NCBI RefSeq assembly: GCF_037975245.1 | Contig: NC_092574.1 | Span: 27,574,713 to 27,638,712 of the forward strand | Length of the DNA stretch: 64,000 bases | Source of the DNA: Apostichopus japonicus | Lineage: Eukaryota; Echinodermata; Holothuroidea; Aspidochirotida; Stichopodidae | Direction of reading: 5' to 3' | Shown: piece by piece, positions 24,804-36,314 of the stretch | How positions within the stretch are numbered: the first letter of the stretch is position 1 | Layout: each line of letters opens with the position of its first letter | The notes under the pieces: generated by a model | Database searches by the model: none | Seen by the model: only the letters and a program-made list of their open reading frames with translations | Told to the model about the DNA's origin: nothing | Made by a program: the position numbers and the translations under genes

Positions 24804-24935
24804 ATGATGGTCTTAATAACGGTGGTTTTGTTTGTGCTCAACCTACAAGTTTCGGTTCAGGATAGTTCAACCGTTCTGCTCGGGGACTTCGATCTTTCAT
24901 TTAAGATTGAAAAACTAACAAAAGGACATGAATGA
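24804..24935 (+). CDS. Small ORF with apparent signal peptide, unrecognised
   Basis: The 43-codon frame begins MMVLITVVLFVLNLQVSVQ, a textbook hydrophobic secretion signal with a plausible cleavage after SVQ, then DSSTVLLGDFDLSFK. The last 14 or so residues run into the repeat array starting near 24891. No donor was found after the signal sequence. It may be the first exon of a secreted protein disrupted by the array, or chance. Confidence 0.22.
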   Translation: MMVLITVVLFVLNLQVSVQDSSTVLLGDFDLSFKIEKLTKGHE

Positions 24936-25300
24936 ACAATCAGTAGTTTCATTTAAGATTGCAATACTAATACAAAACGACATGAATGAACAATCAGTAG
25001 TTTCATTTAAGATTGCAATACTAATACAAAACGACATGAATGAACAATCAGTAGTTTCATTTAAGATTGCAATACAAAACCACACTGAATGAACAATCAG
25101 TAGATTCATTTGTTCATTCAGTGTGGTTTTGTACAGTATTCTTAAATGAAACTACTGATTGTTCATTCAGTGTGGTTTTGTACAGTATTCTTAAATGAAA
25201 CTACTGATTGTTCATTCAGTGTGGGTTTTGTACAGTATTCTTTGAAACTACTGATTGTTCATTCAGTGTCGTTTTGTCAGTTATTCTTAAAACTCAAGTT
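24891..25300. repeat. Inverted array of 54-bp repeats (palindrome)
   Basis: The left arm has about 3.5 direct copies of a unit containing GAATGAACAATCAGTAGTTT, then CATTTAAGATTGCAATACTAATACAAAACGAC. The right arm has three copies of the same unit in reverse complement (CTACTGATTGTTCATTCAGT). The centre near 25105 is CCACACTGAATGAACAA, a 10-12 base loop, then TTGTTCATTCAGTGTGG. Both strands therefore show open frames with the same peptide; these are repeat artefacts. The whole can fold into a roughly 200-bp hairpin. Confidence 0.92.
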
Positions 25301-26050
25301 TAAACAAATTGAGATTTTACATAGATATATGGTCTAAAGTGAAAGTTATGGTTGTTATAATTATTGTTTCTGGATTGGTATCGGCTAATAATGGGAATTT
25401 TAATATTTGTTATCCGCCAAACCATAAGTACTAATAATTGGTGCACAACATCATTGCAAACCCAACCATAGGTATTCCCAATTGCTCTGGCATTTATGTA
25501 TCGATAATAGCTAACAACTCTGGTATTTGTTAGAAGCAGGTGCTGAAATTATAAATCAATTTACTGTCTGAATGAGCAAATGTGACAGTATTCAATGACC
25601 TGAACAGTATTGTAATGATACTAGGTGGGAGAGACTTCATACTTTCATAGCATTGAGACTGAGTGAAAATGTTTTACAAAGAAAGATCTGCGGTACATGT
25701 GTTATAATAATGAACTGTTCTTGTGTGAAATTATCAGAGGGATTTCAGGTCATTAAAGTAGTAAAGAATATATCCAAGATATCAATTTGCAGTCTGCACT
25801 TTGGTTCTATATTATTGTGTGTTCTTGTTCAATTAAGAGGCTAATTTATTTATATCTAGGCAATGCGTGGAATTATTGATTATTTTTCCATATGACCATA
25901 ATTACAAGGAATTCTGTTAGATCATAAGAGAGGCTCGAACATTTTATGGGGAATACCTCACATCACCTTTCCCCTTTGTGATTACTTTCTATCAAAAATT
26001 AAAACTAGAGAAAACAAAACTTACTCAAAAATGACTGGACCAATGTTATC
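25301..26050. other. Unique DNA
   Basis: No exon with both splice borders. The open frame at 25653 has an internal acceptor-like TTTCAG but no donor. Confidence 0.35.
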
Positions 26051-26058
26051 CTCAAAGG

Positions 26059-27585
26059 CAGGGGCGGCAATTTGTTTCAAATATTGGGGGGGACATTTGC
26101 TTGGGTGCAGGCGAATTACTATCAAAGCGGAGCGCCACCATTAGTTGGCGCACAGCGCACTAGAAAATTTCTGGTTTTGATAGCCCCCCAGATCACCGGA
26201 AATGGCACTTCTCAGGCTTGAAAATGACCAACCAGATGTACACTTTTGCCTGAGAACCAAGTTTTCTCCAATAGTTTTTTTTTCCATTCATAATCGTTTT
26301 CACGATTGTCACCAGTCACACATAATGTTTGACCTCATCGCATCTCCTGTGGATCATTGCTTTTGTAGGTAATTCTACGTGATGCTCCACAATACCCGTC
26401 AGCCCCACTTTTCAAGGTTTTAAGCCCATTATTTGTTCAGAATTTGAATAATAAATTCACTTCAAAACATACCCATAATGTTGCACAAAATTTCATATTT
26501 GGACAACCAATATAGAAAAAAAACCTTCAACCCCCTTACAGACCGGTCAAAATTGCACGAGTAGAGGGAAGTATGATGAAGAATGTTGGTCAAGGAATTT
26601 TCGAAAATTCAGATACAGTTAATTTATTGGTGTACAAATATTAAAACCTCTTATAACGGCTACTATGAAACTTCGATATCATCAAAAAATACCAAAAAAT
26701 ATGCTCGAGGGGGGGCGGTCTCCACCCTTCGCCCCCCCTTGGCTACGCGCCTGCGGTTAGAAATCTTGTAGGAAACAGGCCAAATGGAAACCCAGTGAAC
26801 CCATATCGATGTGGATCATATATATGATTGTACGTACTTACACTCATACACAAGAGATGTACAGACATTATGATAATAATCATGAGTGACAACATGCTAT
26901 AATATGGTCACATGTCACAGAAACGACCACAAAGAGTCATTTACCTCATGCAGCATGTGTTGGATGAAGTTTTAGCCACCGCCAAATGTGATTTGGATAA
27001 ATAATCTCACGCATTATTTTCTATTTATAGCCACACGAAAAAATTATGCCACCAATTATTGGGGGGGGGGGGATATTAGTTACTATTAGATACTACCGTA
27101 TATCCCCCACCTAAAATATTGGCTACAGCCCTATTTTCCTCTTTCATCGGCAAACCAAATTTCATTACGGATGCGGTCCGTCTAGCTATTCATTTAAAAA
27201 AAAAAGTAAAAACTACTTTCGGTCATATATAGTTACAAATTGTGACACGGTTAGACAGGCGCCTTGCGAGGAATTTGCCACGGGAGGGGCGAAAATTGTA
27301 GGCAAACTATCTAAGCGTAGCGCTACCATAAGTTGGCGCGAAGCGCAAAAGAAAATTTTGGCCGAAAATGCCTCCCAGATCGCTGGAAATGGCACTTCCC
27401 AGGCCTTGTAAGTTGCATCTAAGCATTTTCTATTTTGAAATTACTAGCTATATCATAAAAAATACAAAAAATATGCTAAAAAAAAACTATGCCACCAAAT
27501 ATTGGGGGGATATTAGATACTATATCCTCCCACCTAAAATATTGGGGGGACATGTCCCCCGTCCCCCCCATGATCGCCGCCCATG
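26059..27585. mobile_element. Composite hAT element with two nested sets of 8-bp duplications
   Basis: The outer ends CAGGGGCGGCAAT and, inverted, CATGGGCGGCGAT are flanked by perfect CTCAAAGG duplications (26051-26058 and 27586-27593). Inside, a first element ends at 26753 with CCTTGGCTACGCGCCTG, and a second starts at 27256 with CAGGCGCCTTGCGAGG. The intervening 486 bp are bordered by CGGTTAGA on both sides (26754-26761 and 27248-27255). The second element matches the MITE at 22281-22571 over most of its length. The structure is E1, spacer, E2, bounded outside by one target duplication and inside by another. The 27045-27130 part of the spacer resembles the right end of E2 (CCACCTAAAATATTGG). 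Confidence 0.8.
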
Positions 27586-27916
27586 CTCAAAGGCTTAACA
27601 TAACTTGGGCATAATTCTACTCCCTAATGCATAAAACTGAGAGTAGTGGTTTAGAAGCAAAGGATATATATTTTACTGCTCAGAATTCAGATATGTATCT
27701 TGGATTTATCTGCAAAAAAAGGAATTTGATGTCCTTGGAGGAGTCATATAATTTCTCATTGAGATATGAAGACTAAGATTCAGTAGGATGTGTCCAAGAT
27801 TTCATCATCAGGTGAATCATCACATGATCCAGACCAGTCATCTTAGTTCTTTACAACCTGTAACTTTGATTTGCAAGCAATTCTCTCGTTGAATGGACTA
27901 TGTTCCCTGTTTTTAG

Positions 27917-27944
27917 AGGACATTTTTACAGAACATTGATGCTG
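27917..27944 (+). CDS. Helical-repeat gene, exon a (short)
   Basis: A 28-base exon between acceptor TTCCCTGTTTTTAG and donor GTATTT. It reads RTFLQNIDA plus one base (G) and leaves phase 1. The next exon at 28277 starts with the two bases GG, so the split codon is GGG (glycine). It is short, so taken alone the evidence is modest; the phase match and fit of sequence support it. Confidence 0.42.
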
Positions 27945-28276
27945 GTATTTTTACAGTACAAACAGTGCTCAGATCCTAGGTGTACCTAATGTGGAAGGTC
28001 TAGATAAAGACCTTGGGACTCCATAATAAGCCCTTCCTACCCTTGAACCCTCCTCAAATAGCCAAGACAAAAGCTTTCTTCATAGTTAAAGTGATGTGTT
28101 TACACTTGTCAGATTTTCTATCTGCTAAAGTTGATGCTTATCGATTGACATTTCTATTTATTAAATTTAATATGTGATGGCTGAACATCCCCTTAGAAGC
28201 CCTCTGTTTGGAAAGAATCGGTATGCATGTATTTATGATTACTATACGTATAAATCAATGTTGCTGTATTGTTCAG

Positions 28277-28402
28277 GGCCATTGGCCTCATTTGTTATTA
28301 ATTTGCTTTGTTTTACCCTTCAGTCCTCCACCCTCAATAATCAACCTTCCTATAGAATAGCCCTTTTACTCAGCAACTCAGACTTTCTGACTATTCTCCA
28401 GG
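28277..28402 (+). CDS. Helical-repeat gene, exon b
   Basis: The acceptor is GCTGTATTGTTCAG and the donor GTGAAA follows CTCCAGG. The exon gives 41 full codons: PLASFVINLLCFTLQSS, then a polar loop STLNNQPSYR, then IALLLSNSDFLTILQ. Paired amphipathic leucine-rich helices separated by a polar loop look like HEAT or ARM repeats. It enters and leaves in phase 1. The next recognised exon expects phase 2, so an exon or alternative border between 28402 and 28856 is missing from the model. Confidence 0.58.
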
Positions 28403-28855
28403 GTGAAACGAAGAGTTTCATATATAAATCAATTAATCAAATTGTATAAAATATATTAGACTGGTTCAATTTATGGTGTAAATTTGCCGAAATAGAGAAA
28501 TACTTAATGAAGATATGAATGTACCTTATTTTTGCTGTTTGGTTGCTATGGCAACCAGCCACGTTATTTACCACTTACCAAAGAGGTCAGTAACTTCTTC
28601 GTATAATTTCTCACCATGAGTTAGTAAATGTGGTTTCATTCGTTTTCATCAAAAGTTATAAAAACAAGATAGTTTAGAACCTTGCTGATGAGTAAATGCA
28701 AATTTGTGTCATGTGATACTCTAAAGGGCCAAATGTGAAATAAATATTGGAGAAAAAACCTCTTGTAAAACCCAAATATATGGCACCTGCTCTCTTGAAA
28801 ATGATCTGGTAAGGAACAAAATGATGACAACTGTCAAAAGAGATTCTCCTTCTAG

Positions 28856-29071
28856 TTTAAATGCGGTTTTATCTCTGGGATTTACGCTAGACATTCTGTT
28901 GAGTAATCCGGATAAATTTAGCCAGTCCAGTAACCTTGGAGCCACTTCAAGGCTGCTTCAAGTCTGCAGGATGGAAATTCCGTCTCATGCGGATGAATCA
29001 TATTTTAGAGATTTATTTGGCAGATCTTTCGTGAATATGGTCTCACAAAATGGTCACACTGACCACTGCTG
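28856..29071 (+). CDS. Helical-repeat gene, exon c
   Basis: The acceptor GATTCTCCTTCTAG precedes a 216-base exon with donor GTAAAG. It has one base, 71 codons and two bases. Residues start LNAVLSLGFTLDILLSNPDK, continue FSQSSNLGATSRLLQVCRME, and end FVNMVSQNGHTDHC. It is rich in leucine and in helical segments, with codon use unlike the random open frames nearby. It leaves phase 2 after TG. I do not recognise the family. The meiotic ARM-repeat protein MEI1 is one candidate worth testing, but I cannot confirm it from memory. Confidence 0.6.
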
Positions 29072-32000
29072 GTAAAGTTTCAATAGTTGAGAAATGGGAT
29101 ATGGAGACAGAGGTTGAGACTGGGTGTCAAGGGCATTGTTTGGGAGTGGACTGCCTCCACTCTCAAGCAGTTTTGACACATTGTCTGATATGGATGGATG
29201 AACAATGAAAGACATGCTTGAAATAATAGGGAACAAAAGTAGAAAGTAATGAAAAATTGTGTGATAGTATTCATGGCATAATGATACAGGAAAAAGAAAA
29301 TTCAATAACATAACTATAATGAGTGAAAAAGAATAAGAATGAGAAAAATTAATATCTGTCCTGAAGATTGGATTCCATCCATTTCTATGTACAGGTCACA
29401 TAATATGGACTCAGAAAATGGTGGTGATCTTTAAATTCGGGATTTCATGCTTTCTTTAAGAGAGTTTTCATCATCAGTAGTTATTACCAAATTGGTAGGA
29501 AAAAAACTTTCTTTTTTCCCTGGCAATTGATCCTACAGTACCTGTCTTCACCTAAATACCAATGAGTTCAAACCTGAAGCTACATCCAGGTGTCAATATT
29601 GTTACCCTTGACTCAACATAAACTATGTAGCAGGAGTGTTGTTCATTAGTTGTTTCTCTTACTGTCCAGGCCTTCACATTCTCGACTTCAAGGATTGAAA
29701 GCTCATTTTTATTCATAACTTTCCTATTAATAAAATCACAAATTTGACCAAAACTCAGAAAATACAACAACATGGGTTCACTGTAGTTCATGACATGGTG
29801 ATTACATTTATTGTTTAGACTGCACCTACAGTATTGTGATTTTTGCCTACCGCACTCCCCTCGACTACTAGCCTTTCACCCAAACTAAGACTGCAGTTCA
29901 TTAAATTGATGCACCGTCTACATGTGTACCCTGTGAATGTTAACAGAATTTAATCCAATATTCCAAACATTTCATCTTTCAGACAATTTCCATATCAACA
30001 TACATTACCAAAAATCAAACTGGAAAAGTTAAACACCTAATGACTATCATTTCATTGTTTGTTAAAGAAACTTGACTGGTCAAGCTTAATAACTACATTA
30101 TAATCAAAGTTTAACATCACAAAATTGATGAAAAATCAACTCAAAAAACTACTTCAAGATATGAAAGTAAAATTTGTCTATTTCAGTTGTTTGTACTAGA
30201 CACATAGGTAACTGTCAGCATAACTTAGAGGTTAAACAAGATAGTTGACTCATGAGTTCTTTCTTAATGTCATTAAATATAAAACTATGGCCTATTGTGG
30301 TTGATTCACCCCTCTGTTTATTGTTATATCTTTTGGCTTGATATAATAAAGTGATACCACAGAGGATAACTGGCTGCTCACAGCCCTGCAGAATAGTTTG
30401 TTCAAGTAAAGGAATTGTTTAGTGAAAAATGGGATCCAGTCCTTCCGGTCATATCATTTTTTGTCTTTGTATCACCCTAAGCCTTGCCCTGTGATGAATT
30501 TTAGTTTGCGTGATAGAGTGCTTCAGATGTTGGCCTGTCCTGCCAGAAAATTTGAATCTAACACTGACTTATGATGAGATGTGACATCAGTGTGGCACAT
30601 TGGTCAGACTTTTCCAATCTCACTCTAAGCTTGGCCTTGATACAATACACAGGAATGTGTACAGACTTCGCATACGGCTGTGATTCTAAAAATCCCTCCA
30701 ATAACAATTATCTGAACAATTTATTGCTAAAGTTCTTGCAACTTCACCGAGAAAATTCCATCTAAATCACAATTTTACATTCGGAAATTTGAACTTTCCT
30801 CGCTACAGTGTAGCTTGCTAATGATAGCTTCCCTGAAGCCCCGAAACGAAGTGCCGCGATGACATCACATTCGCTCATCGTTCTCCGCTGTTCAAAATAT
30901 ATTAGATTAAGTTGGCACAATGTTCAAAAATTCACTTCTCCTGAATCATAGGATGAAAAATCCCAGAACTAGGACTGTGGCCATAAAAAAATTATGGATT
31001 TTTTTTCATATACCCAATAGACTGCCACTAAAAAATTCCTTTAATTGTCATGATGCTGAATTCAAAAGCGAATACTCTATCATGATTCCTCTAGAAAAGT
31101 GCAGTTTGGATGCAATATCATGTTACTCATTCTCGTATTTGATTGAGTAGAATGAGAAAATTACTCCAGTATCAGCTGTTTGTTTGAATTCTTCACAAAG
31201 TTGGTTTGGGATTCAGCTACAGCTGCTCCGATTTCAGCCCTAATTGCTGCAGTAACCACTTCCTAGGGACAATTCTAATAGGTATGGTTCCGTAAGTATT
31301 CAGAGAATAAATGAGTAATTTCTATACATATTCCTTGCCAACAGATTGTATCTTTTTGGAGCCCTCCCTTAATCAAACATCTATGTGGAACCATGGATTG
31401 ATATAAGAGGATCGAGTTACCCAGCTCTCATCTGAGTGATTGCTCAGCAGTCTTCAACTTTTTCCTCTCAAGTCTTTTTTTTTCAACGGTAAGAGATTTT
31501 TCTTCCTCAAAGACTATTCCTAGCTGTTCATTTTAAATTGATTTGTTATATTTTATGGGAAGCTCTGAGCAATGAAATTTGTTAAAAGAATTGTGATTTG
31601 TCGCTTCAGCAAAGAGCGTGGTGAATGGAAGCAATTTAAAGGAACATTTTATTTACTCTTGATGTAAAATTTCCTTTGGCTTTTTCTTTCAGAGGAAATT
31701 GCCTTTTTAGGGCTAAAGCTACTGCATGTTATCTTTTACTTTGGCACGGAACTTGTTTCTTATTTTGTTGATTAAAGAGCAATTTATTTAGAAACGTGTT
31801 GGTTCTTGAACTAATAGGAAGCTTGAGTTATAAAGGTATAGAATGAGGCCAAGTAGCTAATTTATGTATCAGTGAGCTGCCAACTATTGTAGAGGTCTGG
31901 ATTGGTATTATATTTATGTATTATATTTGGTTAAATGGCATGCCCCCATTAATAGACCCCTCTGAGCTAAATACATGGCAACAGGAAGCCTGTTGTTTCT

Positions 32001-33264
32001 TGAGAAGGTCCAAAGTCAGCAGAGGTCTGGGTCAGTTTATTATATTTGGTTAAATGGTTTGCACCAATGAAAAGACCCCTCTGAACATATATATGGCATG
32101 TCACATGGCATGTCATATATGCCGCATGTGTATTCCTCTCAATGTTAAGGAAGCCTGTTGTTTCTTGAGGTGGCCTCCTCCTGACCAGGGACTCTCCCTC
32201 CTGACTTTGCCAAGATCACTGGTATGAACACTGTCCCGTTCGCAGTAGAATGATTTTTGAAGTGTCAAGTGCATATTGAGAGAAATGTGCTTGTCTAGGC
32301 AAGTATGTTTCATTGGAAATGGTCCCTTTGGGAGAGCGTTTGGAATTTTAGAGAAAAGGTTATGGTTGGATAGTTTACACTAAGGCAAACACAGACATGT
32401 AGGTATTTTATCGAAGGAAGCTTGTTCTTCTAAACAGGAGCTGCTCACATCTGGAACCCAAACGGTTTTCATCAGCAAAACCTGCCTTAGATATCATCAC
32501 GATCCCTATGTATGACTTTCTTTCTTTCACTAAAATTAAGTTCATTCATATTAAGAAGACAGTTGTAGAAACATAAAAACGAATGTACTTATAATTATAC
32601 TGCTAAAGGACAATGCACAAGAGCTGTAAAGTTCTTGTCTGTACTCATTTGCATTGAACAATATTTTACACTGCAGGGGAGGGGGGAGGGGGGGTCTGTA
32701 ACACTAACTGTGTCAAATGTCTCAAAACAAATTCATATGCATTTTGCAGTGAAAATGGCAAGAATGTATACTTGACTGGAAGAAATACTGTAGGAATACA
32801 CTGCGTGAATCACTGGTCAAAGTTGTAGCTATGTACAGGATTACTCTCCAACACTTCGCTGGTATAGGCCATATATTACAAAGCTTTAAAGTTACAGAAG
32901 TCAAGCTACCTTCTTAGCAGGGCAGTGGTGTTCTTGCCGATGTTCTTTGACAATTTTTTGAGACAAAATAGGAGCATGTTAATGATTCTGTGACATGGAG
33001 GTTGTTCATCACTTTCGTTTTGTGGAAGTGATTTAAATTTCATACTTTATGTAGCACAATGTATTTGCCCAAAAATAGTTCAAACAGTATGGATTTAGTA
33101 GTTTTGTACTACACTATTAATACTAAAATACAAAGACTAAAACAACTATTTTGGTGAGGAGAGTCAAGCTCGCCAAATGGCGTAAGTAGTGTAAAAATAG
33201 TTCGTGAGGCCTGCTACACAGTCAGGTGAGTGTATGCAGTAATGTTAATAGTGAAAAAAAAATT
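29072..33264. other. Intron sequence
   Basis: No exon accepted. A TATAAGAGG word near 31400 followed by a GTAAGA donor at 31489 looks like a promoter and first untranslated exon, but has no other support. The region 30830-30900 is locally CpG-rich and contains ATGACATCAC, a CRE-like word. Two stretches near 31920-32180 repeat TATTATATTTGGTTAAATGG and GCCTGTTGTTTCTTGAG. Confidence 0.35.
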
Positions 33265-33505
33265 GCGTCCCAGGGACGCAAGCCCCCGAAAAAGTTTGTG
33301 TCCCATAAAAAAAGCTTGCGTCCCAATCGAAAACCAATTACGTACAGTATGTACAGTACATGTGTTTTGTCATGTTTTCCGTTGACCTAGTTATGAGTGT
33401 GTTCTTGGGGTTTGCTTCTCAAAAAAAGTTTGCGTCCCACGGGGACGCTAGCAATTTGAAGAGTTTGCGTCCCTGGCCAAAACATTGCGTCCCGGATGCA
33501 GAATC
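33265..33505. repeat. GCGTCCC motif cluster
   Basis: Six or more occurrences of (TT)GCGTCCC, some followed by inverted GGGACGC (TTGCGTCCCAGGGACGCAAG; TGCGTCCCACGGGGACGCTA). The motifs form short palindromes spaced 20-170 bp apart and separated by A-runs. Possibly part of a dispersed element; boundaries not found. Confidence 0.5.
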
Positions 33506-33535
33506 CTGCATTCGTAACAATGCTGCTGTTTATGC

Positions 33536-33700
33536 ATGCATGTGTGTGTTTGTATTTGTGTGTCTGTGACACCTACTGTACTCTACCTTGGTAAGTCCGA
33601 AATCTCAAGAACAGTATATGTTGACAGACCAGATACTTGTCAAGTGACTTATGTAATAGATACAAGGAATTGCTATTGTTTTTGGTTGGGGAAAGGTCAT
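33536..33700. repeat. GTGTGT/ATCTCAAG dispersed repeat, copy 1
   Basis: A GTGTGTGT run, then TGTGACACCTA, CTTGGTAAGTCCGAAATCTCAAG. The same order (GTGTGT, GTGACGCCCT, CTTGGTATCTCAAG or ACGATATCCCAAG) recurs at 59415-59470 and 63860-63910. It belongs with the GGTCAAAGGTCA repeats elsewhere in the window. Confidence 0.45.
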
Positions 33701-34124
33701 GTGTGGCCACATGAAATGCTTCAGAGTAGTTAGGAACAAGATACTGAGATACTGTACTCAGCTTTTGAACTAACAGTTTGGAATATTTCCAATTTTTCAA
33801 TACAAGTTTTACATTCAGACACTTTAAAATCCATTTAATCCATCTAATCCATTTAAATTTATGTTACATTGAATATTTACACTTGTACCTTTCCATTTAC
33901 ACATTGTATTATTCTCTTTTGGGACTCGGTAAAACTTGATCAAACCTAGCACTTTTGGACAAGGAGTTTGCTCCTTTCGCAAAACTTCCTAAGTGCTCAC
34001 GTGACTGTAGGTCACCCTGTGACGTACATGTGCAGAGTCTGTTGAGAAAATATTTCGATCAAGCTATTCACTTGAGCACTAACACTACGCTGATACGACA
34101 CTCTGTCATACTGTTAAAACCAAA

Positions 34125-34385
34125 ATGCCAACGAATTGTGTCGTAGGAGGTTGCAAAAACACTTCTGAAAACCCAAATTTAAGTTCAGTCATCAAACAGA
34201 CGATAAACGTTGCAGGCTTAGGATTAATTTTGTAAGTAGCATCCGCAAAGACTTTCTCGCTCCTGGGGTTTCCCACCGTCTGCATTCAAATATATGTTCA
34301 GCGCACACACTTTGACACAAACACGTATTCAGTATTGTCTATGCAGAGGCCCTTTAAAGGCCAAGTCTCCCTTATTTTGATATAT
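34125..34385 (+). pseudogene. THAP zinc-finger remnant with frameshifts
   Basis: The start codon opens MPTNCVVGGCKNTSEN, matching the first half of a THAP domain (C-x4-C). A one-base shift is then needed to continue with KFSHQTDDKRCRLRINFVSS and IRKDFLAPGVSHRLHSNIC, then SAH, completing the C-x2-H pair. A second shift, at an ACAC repeat near 34304-34311, restores FDTNTY, which resembles the HF motif after the last histidine. Two frameshifts make this a pseudogene or transposase relic. THAP domains occur in Kolobok and P transposases as well as in host proteins; a TTAA-type transposon lies 1.2 kb downstream, but I see no link between them. Confidence 0.68.
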
Positions 34386-34400
34386 ATGCCTAAACTCTTG
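34347..34400. other. Possible TTAA-element terminus
   Basis: TTTAAAGGCCAAGTCTCCCT resembles the ends of TTAA-inserting transposons (TTAA then AGG). No matching inverted end was found nearby. It overlaps the 3' part of the THAP relic. Confidence 0.2.
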
Positions 34401-34983
34401 CCCAGTTATTCTAATGTGCATACTCAATTGTTTTTCTTCACCTGTGATTTACACCATGGGTGCAGGAAAAAAAGATCATATAACAAAAGAGTACACTGTA
34501 CAACAGGCCTTGTGTGACTTAGTTCTCTTTAGCAGAACCAACGACACTAAGCACGGAGCTAACTTATGAAATTTAACTTACGAAATATGACCAGACGTTT
34601 AGGCAGTTTTTAACCATGATTTTCTTTTCATTGAAGAATTGCTACCCAAAATGAGTTAACAAATGTGTGAACAATTCTAACAACTATTCTTTCTCTTGTA
34701 GCTGTGTTTATTGGTAGAGTAAAGTTAACAAAAGGTTCACTTTCTTACAAGAAGTGGAAAGTTCATTGTTATTGTTTTGTGTTCAGGGTACATTCCGCAG
34801 AATGACGTTAATGAGCTTCTATGCTTCACGTTCTTGTCAGTGAGAATCTGCTAACTTTGACATCAAATCTATCTAAATTACTGTCCCTTTCAACTAAACA
34901 GGAACCACAGTATTGTTTGTATACTAAAATACTTAAGTTTAAGCCCCCCAAAAAAGAATTGTTTTTGGGCCTCCGGCTATGCA

Positions 34984-35272
34984 TTTTAATATTCCTTTAA
35001 GTAAAGATGCAACCCCAGCTCAGCTGATGTGAATTGTGATGTGGGAAGAAGGCTGGGAAGATGAGAAGGTTAAGTATGATAAGTGAACTATTATCTCATC
35101 TGACTTATGTTAATTACATAATTAATTTTAATATTCCTTTAAGTAATGATGCAACCCCAGCTCAGCTGATTTGAGTTGTGATGTGGGAAGGGGCTGGGAA
35201 GATGAGAAGGTTAAGTATGATAAGTGAACTATTATCTCATCTGACTTATATGTTAATTACATAATTATTAGC
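34984..35272. repeat. 142-bp direct tandem duplication
   Basis: Two near-identical copies starting TTTTAATATTCCTTTAAGTA and containing GCAACCCCAGCTCAGCTGAT, then GAAGATGAGAAGGTTAAGTATG. They differ at about ten positions. Ends just before the TTAA-type transposon. Confidence 0.9.
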
Positions 35273-35383
35273 AATTACAGTAACCAGATAATTAAAATTA
35301 AACAATCCAATTAGTGACAAATATCAGTAGTTGCAGTCTTGCTCTCAAAACAGAGATAATAAATGAAATATTGGTGGCTTTAA

Positions 35384-36310
35384 AGGAATTGTCTGGTGGA
35401 AGATTTTGATACATTGTCCTTGTAGTTATTATTTTTCTCTTTCTAACCATGTAAAAATTGTCCCCATTCGACATTTTCTTCTTGTAGAAATCTGGTTTTC
35501 AAATTCACCAGTTTCTCACCAAAAGTACCGTTTGTTCGAACGCTTCAATATGGTGTTTGACGTAGTGCTTGCAGATAGGCAAAACAGGCGACTTGAAGTT
35601 AGCACTCCCAATTCCGCAGCAAATTAACTCACGTGTAAGCACATTGAATTGCCTCATATATATAACGTACATACTCGCGAACGTATATACTACGATGCTC
35701 AGTTGGTGTACTTGTATATAGCGTTACACATAGTACACTCACACTCAAACCACAGTTCATTAACTGTTCTTCGAACTCGCTGAAATAAAATTCACGGATC
35801 AAATTAACAGTAAAAGGAAACTTATAAAGTATTCGTTAAACCGAAAGATGAAACTTGGCGGGATCGATGTCATCGCAGAACTGTCCGATTGTAAACGTTA
35901 TAGTAGCCTATACACGCGAACATTCTTCGCGCTGGAGCTGGATACCGCGATGTATAAACAACGAAGAGCCTGCTGTTAAAACTTATCTTGTGTTACACAA
36001 AGACCACGAAACCACCGATCTACTAAATATATTGCGGCTTAAGGAAGAAATTTATCTGTATACACACGCTGTTTTTGTTGTGATTACCGTATAGGTACTG
36101 TGCGGAGGGTGGGTTATGACGCAATCTGCTATGGCAGAGCTGACGTCACGTATTGTACTGTTCAAATCATATTTAAAATGTCTATCCATAACGATTAAAA
36201 AATTGTTTCTCTGTCAAACGCAACATTAGCGTTCTCATACTTTGACAACATGTTTGGAAAATTATTTACTATTTTTTAAGGTAACTTCTTTGGGCCACCA
36301 GACAATCCTT
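35384..36310. mobile_element. Non-autonomous TTAA-type DNA transposon, copy 2 (complete)
   Basis: TTAA target duplications at 35380-35383 and 36311-36314. The left end AGGAATTGTCTGGTGG and inverted right end AAGGATTGTCTGGTGG match at 14 of 16 positions. It is nearly identical to window 1-1021 over the shared part, so the two moved recently, but it lacks that copy's internal duplication. TTAA plus purine-start ends fits Kolobok better than piggyBac, whose ends usually begin with C. No coding capacity. Confidence 0.85.
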
Positions 36311-36314
36311 TTAA

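Noticed and set aside
31395-31495. TATAAGAGG plus GTAAGA donor as a promoter and first exon
   Set aside because: Only two short motifs in the middle of an intron; no coding sequence attached.
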